From NCBI RefSeq assembly GCF_014698795.1, contig NZ_JACJTR010000027.1:35623-99622 (forward strand): a stretch of 64,000 nt of DNA, in the 5' to 3' direction. The notes under the pieces were generated by a model that saw only the letters and a program-made list of their open reading frames with translations, was not told the DNA's origin and searched no databases. Below are positions 26,133 through 34,100 of this stretch, piece after piece. Source of the stretch: Nostoc sp. FACHB-892. Lineage in GTDB: Bacteria; Cyanobacteriota; Cyanobacteriia; Cyanobacteriales; Nostocaceae. Position numbers and translations under genes: made by a program. Position 1 is the first letter of the stretch. Each line of letters opens with the position of its first letter.

Positions 26133-28115
26133 ATGACTTCAGTTTCTATTAGTGATAATTCCTCAAAATTTCCCGGTAACACTCGCTCATCGCTCAAAAA
26201 AAGAACGCTGTTATTTCGCTACCTAGCAGAAATAAATTTAATTTTTGGGTTCTGGTATTTGCAATGGCGCATCACCCATTCCATCAATTTTGATGCACTG
26301 TGGATCTCTATTCCTTTACTGATAGCAGAAATTTATAGCTATTTCGGCGGTGTAATGTTTGTAATTGGGTTATGGCGTCCCTTAGTGCGGCAAGTTAAGT
26401 CTTTCGACCAGATGATCCCACCTCTACCCAGATCAGAATGGCCAACAGTAGATGTGTTTGTGACTTGTTACAACGAGCCGCCAGAAATTGTAGAAGAAAC
26501 TGTCAAAGCGGCTCTAGCAATGGATTACCCACCAACAAAGTTATGCGTTTATGTCCTAGATGATGGCAACTCAGCTGATATGCGGGCTATGACAGAAAGA
26601 TTGTGTATTGAGGATTTGCAGTCACCACAACTACAACAAGAAGCAAATCGAATTGATGCAGAACACTCTTGTTTGTTGGAACGCCTGAAGCAACTGGAAA
26701 ATTTAACACCTAATACTCAAGCTGCTGAACAATGGTTGCAATCATCATCGGAACCAGTGGTTAACCAAATTGCTACCGAATTTGTGCAAAGTCTGCGACA
26801 GTTTATTCTTTGGCTACCTCCAAATCATCAAAGTATTAGCGAACGCCTAATTACTGAAAAGAAAGCTTTAGAAAAAACTATTCGCAAGAAAGAACTAGAA
26901 CTGCTGGAACTCTCCCGATTTCGCTATATTGCTCGTCCCAAAACGCCTGGTGTAGCGCATCATGCTAAAGCAGGCAACATCAATTACGCGATTTTTTCTG
27001 GAGAAACGGCAGGAAATTTTATTGTTACTCTGGATGCTGATCACATTCCCAAGGCAAATTTTATTAAGCGAGTTTTACCTTACTTCTACACATATAATCT
27101 TTCAACAGGGAAATACGACCAGAATCAAATTGCTTTTGTACAGACTCGCCAGGATTTTTACAATATTCCCCCAGGCGATCCTTTTGGACATCGAGCAAAT
27201 TTATTTTATGGGCCACTTCAACAAGGTAAAGATGGCATGAATGCTGCGTTCTATACAGGCACAAATGCGATACTAAGGCGTGAGGCATTAGTTAGTGTAG
27301 GACTGCAAAATTTTGCTGATGAATTTGCCAAAGATGAAAAACGTTTAGATGAATTTAATTTAGTTGGCGGAGTATCGAGTAATAGCATTACCGAAGATAT
27401 GAATACAGCCATGCGTCTGCATAGTGCTGGCTGGAAATCTATTTATCACAATGAACTTTTGGCAGAAGGTTTAGCGCCAGATGATTTGAGTTCTACTCTT
27501 AAACAACGGCTACGCTGGGCACAAGGAACTATCCAAGTGTTAGTAAGAGAAAATCCACTGACAAAATCAGGGCTAACTTTTTGGCAAAGGTTGCAATATT
27601 TTAAGACGATGTATAGTTATTTCTCTGGTTTTGCAACTTTGGTTTTTATCTCTTGTCCAATTATTTATTTTTTTACGGATATTGTTCCAGTTAAAACCTA
27701 CGGAACTGACTTTGCCATCCACTTTTTTCCAGCTTTTATTATCAACCGTCTCACTTTTTTAGCAGCGACCTGGGGTATTCCAGCTAGTGAAGTTTGGCGC
27801 TCTGAACAATATGCGATCGCTTTATTTCCCTTATTAATCCAAGCTGTATGGAGTGTGTTCACAGGACAAAAAATTAATTTCCAAGTAACGCCTAAGCAAC
27901 GGCAATCTGGAATTTATCTTCGACTAGTTTGGCCACAGTTAGCTGTCTTTATCCTTACTATTTTGGGGATGTTATGGAGCCTTTACCGTTTTGCTATTGG
28001 TCATTTAAATTATCCTGAAGTTCACCTACTTAACTGTGCATGGGCTATCTATAACTTGTTACTTTTGTCGGCGATCATCCGCGCAGCTGTTTGGCAACCT
28101 CCGAAAGAGGTTTAA
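26133..28115 (+). CDS. CesA/BcsA-like processive family 2 glycosyltransferase
   Basis: 660-residue inner-membrane beta-glycan synthase. Two N-terminal membrane spans (about 32-85) are followed by the GT2 core with VDVFVTCYNEP, DDG (143-145), DAD (301-303), TED (420-422) and QRLRW (458-462), then four to six C-terminal spans. These D,D,D,QxxRW motifs define cellulose synthase-type enzymes. Between DDG and HAKAGN (about 156-261) there is an extra ~100-residue charged helical segment, at the place where plant CesA proteins carry their plant-conserved region. The chain ends right after the last span (WQPPKEV), so the c-di-GMP-binding PilZ domain of BcsA is absent. It probably makes cellulose or a related beta-glucan. 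Linked to the DUF3131 genes (47-base gap) and the deacetylase gene. Confidence 0.88.
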   Translation: MTSVSISDNSSKFPGNTRSSLKKRTLLFRYLAEINLIFGFWYLQWRITHSINFDALWISIPLLIAEIYSYFGGVMFVIGLWRPLVRQVKSFDQMIPPLPRSEWPTVDVFVTCYNEPPEIVEETVKAALAMDYPPTKLCVYVLDDGNSADMRAMTERLCIEDLQSPQLQQEANRIDAEHSCLLERLKQLENLTPNTQAAEQWLQSSSEPVVNQIATEFVQSLRQFILWLPPNHQSISERLITEKKALEKTIRKKELELLELSRFRYIARPKTPGVAHHAKAGNINYAIFSGETAGNFIVTLDADHIPKANFIKRVLPYFYTYNLSTGKYDQNQIAFVQTRQDFYNIPPGDPFGHRANLFYGPLQQGKDGMNAAFYTGTNAILRREALVSVGLQNFADEFAKDEKRLDEFNLVGGVSSNSITEDMNTAMRLHSAGWKSIYHNELLAEGLAPDDLSSTLKQRLRWAQGTIQVLVRENPLTKSGLTFWQRLQYFKTMYSYFSGFATLVFISCPIIYFFTDIVPVKTYGTDFAIHFFPAFIINRLTFLAATWGIPASEVWRSEQYAIALFPLLIQAVWSVFTGQKINFQVTPKQRQSGIYLRLVWPQLAVFILTILGMLWSLYRFAIGHLNYPEVHLLNCAWAIYNLLLLSAIIRAAVWQPPKEV

Positions 28116-28189
28116 GAGCGACAAAAAGACAAAGAGAATAACTCTTAACTCCTAAGTCTCTTATAAATCCAATCTAGAAAAAAACAGCA

Positions 28190-28879
28190 ATGAACACTGA
28201 TTCAGATTCAAAAAACTTTGGTCAACTAACTGTTTTAACAATTTATGCTCATGCTGATGATGAAGTTCTACCTGCTGCTGGCACTCTCAGTTTGATGTCT
28301 AAAGCAGGATGGAATGTACGTTGCTTAATTTTGACTGATGGTAGCCTTTCTAGTTCGCCTACTAAAGGTACACGCCATCAGGAAGCAGATGCAGCAGGTA
28401 AAATTATCGGTGCAACTTACGAGTTTCATGCACTTGAAGAGTGCAATTTCTCTACACAAGCAGTAATTAAAGTTGCTGAAGAATCTATTGGGCGTTGGCA
28501 ACCAAATTTGATTGTTACTCACACACCACAACCTGAAAAATATGGACATAGAGATCATGAAGTGTGTGCGATCGCAGTTTCTAATGTTGCTACCCGCAAA
28601 AATATAAGTTTATGGTATTCAGCCCCACCTGTTTTTTTGCGTGGTTTTGAACCCAATTTTTTTGTAGATATTACCTCTGTAATTGAAGAAAAAGTTGCAG
28701 CTATTGGTTGTTATGAATCAGAGTCAAACAAGGCATTTATGCAACTTGATGCCATACTGGTTCTATCTCGCTTTTGGGCGCGGGAGTTAGGTCAGAAAGA
28801 TGGTTACTTTGAAGCTTTTGAAATTTCCCGCCAATGTGTGGATGCTAGCTTTTTTACTGCAATAGCTAATAGTCACTAA
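28190..28879 (+). CDS. PIG-L/LmbE family deacetylase
   Basis: 229 residues. The zinc-binding AHADDE motif (His21, Asp24 by position; usual form AHPDDE) lies at the N-terminus and the second element HRDHEVC at about 122-128. These metal ligands define N-acetylglucosaminyl deacetylases of the PIG-L family, acting on GlcNAc-lipids or small molecules. No signal peptide is seen, so a cytosolic substrate such as a sugar nucleotide, lipid-linked sugar or secondary metabolite is more likely than the finished polymer. It follows the synthase by 74 bases and is probably in the same operon. Confidence 0.85.
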   Translation: MNTDSDSKNFGQLTVLTIYAHADDEVLPAAGTLSLMSKAGWNVRCLILTDGSLSSSPTKGTRHQEADAAGKIIGATYEFHALEECNFSTQAVIKVAEESIGRWQPNLIVTHTPQPEKYGHRDHEVCAIAVSNVATRKNISLWYSAPPVFLRGFEPNFFVDITSVIEEKVAAIGCYESESNKAFMQLDAILVLSRFWARELGQKDGYFEAFEISRQCVDASFFTAIANSH

Positions 28880-28999
28880 GGAATCAACTGTGTTTGATTA
28901 CATATAAAACATAAAAGTATATTATCTCTATTGCAGTTTTTCTGATGTTAATGCCAAAATATAAATACATTTTTTGAAATCAAATAATAGGCTAAAACA

Positions 29000-29326
29000 A
29001 TGAATTTGAGTGTTACAATACTAGAATTATCTGGAATTTTAGATGGCATTAGAGGTAATGAACTACGTCGTCAAATGAGCGGCGTTCTGGCGAACGGCTC
29101 TGATATTGTGTTGCTTGACATGAAAGAAGTAAACTTTATCGATAGCTCTGGTTTAGGCGCTTTAGTATCAGCAGCGCAAATGGTGCGGAATGCTAATGGT
29201 AAACTTTTTGTCTGTTCTATCAGCGATCAAGTCAGGATGTTGTTTGAACTGACTAAAATGGATAGAATTTTTCAAAGCTTTGCTGACCAAGAGGAATTCA
29301 AGCGCCAAGTATTGGCAACACAATAA
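29000..29326 (+). CDS. STAS-domain anti-sigma factor antagonist (RsbV/SpoIIAA-like)
   Basis: 108 residues forming a single STAS domain. IDSSGLGALVSA near residue 48-60 contains the conserved Ser that the cognate kinase phosphorylates. In partner-switching systems the dephosphorylated antagonist binds the RsbW-like kinase and frees its target. The likely partners are encoded within 2 kb: a REC-PP2C phosphatase (29367-30557) and an RsbW-like kinase (30704-31117). It lies 120 bases after the deacetylase on the same strand, linking the exopolysaccharide genes to the switch. Confidence 0.9.
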   Translation: MNLSVTILELSGILDGIRGNELRRQMSGVLANGSDIVLLDMKEVNFIDSSGLGALVSAAQMVRNANGKLFVCSISDQVRMLFELTKMDRIFQSFADQEEFKRQVLATQ

Positions 29327-29366
29327 GCTGTAGACAATATAAACTTTTAATGCATTTTTGACTATA

Positions 29367-30557
29367 CTAACTAAAGTTAACTTTTACCAAAGATAAGTCA
29401 TCATCTAGATTATCTTGAGCATTTAAGTTGAGAATGTCCGCTAATAGTTGTTTTAGCTGACACGTATCTTTCAGGCTATGTTTAGTTAGTAAGTCAATGA
29501 AAGCATCAATACCCCAAATTTTTCCATCTGACTGATTAATTTCATAAGCACCATCGCTAAAGATGTATAAAGTGCTGTTTTCTTCAATCTCAGAAATAGC
29601 ATCCTCAAATTGGACATTAGTTAAAAACCCAATTGGTAAATCTAAAGAACTTAGCTGTTTAACTTGCATACTTGTTGTAGAGGTATTAGATAACAACAAA
29701 GCTGGTGGATGTCCGGCGTTAGCATAAATAAGTTGACGTTTAAGGCGGTGATAAACTCCATACCAGATTGTGAAGTATTTATCACCGTGCTTCGTCATTT
29801 GGAAGGCTTGATTAAGCGCTTTTAGAACTTCACTGGGTTGACAAAAGTTAGTGTTTGGTAGAGATTGCGATCGCAAAACATTCAGCACAGATACAGATAA
29901 CAGGGCTGAACCCACCCCATGCCCTGATACGTCCAACAAATAAATTGCTAAATTATCCTCGTCGATCCAATGATGATCGAAGCAATCACCCCCTAGCTGT
30001 GCTGAGGGAATAAACAAATTTTCTGTAGTTACTGCTCCTACAAGTGGCGAGGGTAAAAGCGATCGCACATAACCAGCCGCCTGTTCCAATTCTGTTTCCA
30101 AAATTTGCTTTTGAGTTTGTAAATCCTGATTTAGTGTCTCCAAGGCTTTTTTTTGACTTTGTAAATCTTGATTTAGCTGGTGTAATCTTAATCCTGCTCT
30201 TACCCGTGCTTTCAATTCATTCATCTCTATTGGTTTAGAGATAAACTCATCTGCTCCAGCGTCAAGCCCTTTAACTCTATCTTCCTCCTCTCCTCGCGCT
30301 GCTCCCCTAGCAGTCAATAGAATAAAAAAAGTAGTTGCCAACTCTGGATCTACCTTAATTCGACGACATACTTCTAGCCCATCTAGTTGGGACATCATCC
30401 AGTCACAGATAATTAGAGCAGGACGTAGTAATTGTGCTTGTGTAATTCCTTCTTCGCCATTGCTGGCTACACTGGTATCATAACCTTGATTTTGCAGTGT
30501 TCTTTTCAGTACTGTTCGCACTATAGGGTCATCATCAATAACCAAAATTTTAAACAT
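29367..30557 (-). CDS. Response regulator with PP2C-type (RsbU-like) phosphatase domain
   Basis: 396 residues. An N-terminal receiver domain has phospho-acceptor Asp52 (IICDWMM), the DDD acidic pocket at 8-10 and conserved Lys in FISKPI. A coiled-coil linker at about 125-165 (LNQDLQSQKKALETLNQDL) leads to the C-terminal SpoIIE/PP2C domain with GGDCFDHHW, LLDVSGHGVGSAL, ANAGHPPALLL and FSDGAYE metal-binding motifs. It should dephosphorylate a STAS antagonist when its receiver is phosphorylated, probably by the hybrid kinase encoded downstream. It is convergent with the STAS gene and divergent from the kinase-like gene. Confidence 0.93.
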   Translation of the reverse strand: MFKILVIDDDPIVRTVLKRTLQNQGYDTSVASNGEEGITQAQLLRPALIICDWMMSQLDGLEVCRRIKVDPELATTFFILLTARGAARGEEEDRVKGLDAGADEFISKPIEMNELKARVRAGLRLHQLNQDLQSQKKALETLNQDLQTQKQILETELEQAAGYVRSLLPSPLVGAVTTENLFIPSAQLGGDCFDHHWIDEDNLAIYLLDVSGHGVGSALLSVSVLNVLRSQSLPNTNFCQPSEVLKALNQAFQMTKHGDKYFTIWYGVYHRLKRQLIYANAGHPPALLLSNTSTTSMQVKQLSSLDLPIGFLTNVQFEDAISEIEENSTLYIFSDGAYEINQSDGKIWGIDAFIDLLTKHSLKDTCQLKQLLADILNLNAQDNLDDDLSLVKVNFS

Positions 30558-30703
30558 AAATTAAAATTTACTAAGTAAAAAGAAAAGTAAGTAATTGCTC
30601 TAATTAAACTTATATGCAATTGAGTTTAGAATGTATAGTGAAAATACTCAAATTAAGTAAATTACCGAATATGATTATCTCAAAATATTTTATTGGTTAA
30701 GAA

Positions 30704-31117
30704 GTGAATAAAATTTATCTCAAAGTTAACACAGACCTTACAGCCTCGCCTCAAGTGTTGTCTTGGTTCGATCAGATGAATCAACCACCTATTCTCGATA
30801 AAAAAATTTGGTGGCAATGTCAAACTCTGATGATGGAAGGCTTTACTAACATCGTTGAACATGCTCACAAAAATTTACCTGTTGAAACTCCTATTGAGAT
30901 AGAAGCTGTGCGGTTAGATAAATACATAGAAATTCGGATTTGGTCTCAAGGTGAACCCTTTGACTTAGAGCAGAAATTGCAACAAATATGTGAATTTGAG
31001 GAGAATGATCAAGGGCGCGGTCGAGGTTTAAAAATCATGTCTGCCATTGCCGATAAGTTAAGTTATGAGCCGACAGTAGATAATCGTTACTGTTTATTTA
31101 TTAGTAAATATTACTAA
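30704..31117 (+). CDS. RsbW-like serine kinase / anti-sigma factor
   Basis: 137 residues of the GHKL ATPase family (HATPase_c_2). The N-box LMMEGFTNIVEHAHKN and the glycine-rich QGRGRGLKIM lid are intact. The start is GTG 30704 with a weak upstream site. In the family the protein phosphorylates the STAS antagonist and sequesters a sigma factor or other regulator. It completes a phosphatase-antagonist-kinase trio within 2.1 kb. No sigma factor gene is in the window, so the output target lies elsewhere. Confidence 0.9.
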   Translation: MNKIYLKVNTDLTASPQVLSWFDQMNQPPILDKKIWWQCQTLMMEGFTNIVEHAHKNLPVETPIEIEAVRLDKYIEIRIWSQGEPFDLEQKLQQICEFEENDQGRGRGLKIMSAIADKLSYEPTVDNRYCLFISKYY

Positions 31118-31125
31118 ATTTACAG

Positions 31126-31147
31126 TAGGAGTTAGGAGTTAGGAGTT
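31126..31147. repeat. TAGGAGT heptameric tandem repeat
   Basis: Three copies of TAGGAGT between the convergent RsbW-like and hybrid kinase genes. The stop codon and last residues of the hybrid kinase (RTPNS) are encoded within it. The same unit, on the other strand, makes up the array at 47893-47980. Confidence 0.85.
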
Positions 31148-34100
31148 CTAATTAAAAATTCTTGAATGCGTTTAAGAAACTCTTCTAACTCTAAGATTAA
31201 GTTAGTAGTACCTCGGCGTTCTTGATTGTAAGATAGTTGTTCTAGTTTTTCTGCTGCTAAATGCATGGTTGTAGCTCCAACATTGGCACTAGCACCTTTA
31301 ATTTGATGGGTTTGGATCGCTAGTTGCTCATAGTCACTATCTGCGATCGCTATTTTAATTATCTCTAAACGAGGTTGAATATCTTCAACAAATATTTGCA
31401 GTAGTTCCAATTCAAATTCTGGGTTGTTTTCTGAGAGTTGATGCAAGCGTTCCCAATCAATTGGGAGGTCAATTGAATCTACATCTGTCACATCTGTTAT
31501 AGAAGCTGTCTGCTCCCAAGCATCTATTTCTTTTTCCCTGAATATTACACTTCCCCAACGCTCTAGCGCCGCAGCCAATTTTTCTTTGATTACAGGCTTG
31601 CTTAGATAGTCATCCATGCCTGCATCTAGACACATTTGTTGATCTTCTTTCATGGCATTAGCTGTCATCGCAATTACTACAGGACAACGACCACTGACAA
31701 AGCTGCTTTCTTGCCAACGATGAATTTCTTTTGTAGTTTCAAAACCGTCAAGAACTGGCATTTGGCAATCCATCAGAATTAAATCGTAGGGAATTTTTTC
31801 TAATAGCTGCAAGGCTTCTTTCCCATTACCAGCAACATCGGCGCTATAACCCAAGCTTTGGAGTTGCTTCAGGGCAACTTTCTGATTCACTAGATTATCT
31901 TCAGCTAAAAGAATTCTAAGTTTGGGGGAGTCAGTGCCAGGAGAATGATCATTGCTCTTATTTTCGTAATTTTTCACTTTTAATTCCTGACTATTGAGTT
32001 CCGGCTGCGTTCCTAAAATAGTTATGATGGTATCAAGGAGTCGGGACGGTTTAACAGGTTTGACCAAATAAGCGGCAAATCCTATTTTTAGCGCTCGTTG
32101 GATTTCATCCCGTTGATTAGTAGAGGTAAGCATAATCAAAGGTAACCCAGCGATCGCTGGATTTGCTTTAATTTGTTCTCCCAAAGTCATGCCATCTATT
32201 TCTGGCATCTGCATATCAATCACAGCAACTTCATAAAGGTTTTTCTGCTTGGCAGCCTCCTGAATAGCTTTAAGAGCAGTAGCAGCCGAAGCAGCCTGAT
32301 CTACCACCATTCCCCAACGAGTAGCTTGATGGTGGATGATTTTGCGATTAGTGGTATTATCATCCACTACTAACAAGCGCCGATTACTCAGAAGTCCGCG
32401 ATCGCTCTTGGCATGGGCAAAGCCATCGCCTTCTGAGGAAAGAGAGTGAAGTTGCTTGGGGAGAGTTACTTCAAACCAAAACTTAGATCCTTTACCCAAC
32501 TGACTTTCTACGCCAATTTCTCCTCCCATTAAGCTCACCAGTTGTTTGCAAATGGCTAATCCTAAACCTGTGCCGCCATATTTGCGGGTGGTGGAAGCAT
32601 CTACTTGGGTAAATGGGGTAAAGAGTTTGCATTGGTCTTCAGAGGTAATGCCAAGACCAGTATCTGTGATTGTGAAATGGATGGTGACTGTAGTAGAATT
32701 TTCTGATCGCAATTCTGCCCGGACTACCACCTCTCCATTGCTGGTGAACTTGATCGCGTTGCTAATCAGGTTCATGAGGATTTGCCGCAGGCGACCAGCA
32801 TCACCTTGCAAATGGGTGGGGACATTGGGATAAATTAACGCAGCAATTTCTAATCCCTTATTATGGGCTGGGGGAGCCAATAATTCCAACACCTCTTCCA
32901 CGCAGGTAGATAAGTCAAAATCTAGAGTTTCTAGTGCCATTTCCCCAGCCTCAAGTTTGGACAGATCCAAAATTTCGTTGATTAGGCTTAAGAGAGCGTC
33001 TCCACTAATGCGAATTGTTTCGATAAAATCTCGTTGCTCCGAGTTTAAGGGAGTTTCTAACATTAAGCCTGTCATGCCCAACACAGCATTCATCGGAGTT
33101 CGGATTTCATGGCTCATATTTGCCAAAAAGGCACTTTTGGTTTTAGAAGCTAATTCAGCTTGTTGACGAGCAACTTCGAGTTCTCGTCGCTGTTGAGTCT
33201 CTGCGTTTAACATTTGGGCTTGGGCTAAGGCAATACCTACTTGATCGGCTATTTGCCGTAAAAGATGAGTTTCAAAGCTAGACCATTGGCGGGAACTGCC
33301 GCATTGATGGACAATTAGCAAACCGCAGAGTTCTTCTTTGACAAGAATGGGTATGACCAAATTGGACTTGACTCCAAATTGTTGCAGTAATTCTATGTGG
33401 CTTTTTTGGACTTCGACTAGATCCAAGTCAGCAAAACCGATATTCCGTTTTTGACGATACTGCTGTAGATAGTACTGCTGTGTATATTCTGCTTGAAAGT
33501 AAGCATCAGTAAGCTTTTTGTCTTTGATTGCCAACCAGCCAGAAACTACTGCCTCAACGATAGTGGGTTCAGATGCATCTGCCAAAGGTTGATAAATCAA
33601 AACTCGGTCGCTATGGAGAATTTTTTGTACCTCTGTAACACTAATTTGGAGAATTTCTTTAATTTGTAAAGACTGACGGATTTTGAGGGTGATTTCAGTA
33701 AATAGTTGCGATCGCAAGTTTTGCCGTTGAAGTTCTTCTTCTGCCTGCTTGCGCTCAATAAACTGCCCTACTTGCTCACCAATAGAATGCATGACTGTTG
33801 CCAAATCCGGGTCAGGTTGTTGAATCTCATTGCTAAAGCAGGTAATGACACCAAGGATTTTTTTACCAGTACGGATCGGAAAACCGAAAGCTCCGTGCAG
33901 TTCTGCTTGGGCAGCGATTTGAGAGCGAAGGAAATTCTGATCTTTAACAACATCAGCGATCCAAACAGGTTTTGCAGTAGCCCAGACACGACCAGGCAGC
34001 CCAATTCCTGGCGCAAACGTAATCTGTCGACTGAGGATGTCAAATTCTTGCATCTCAAGGGAGATTTTGTACCATGTATTTTGCAAGGACAGTAGATTTG

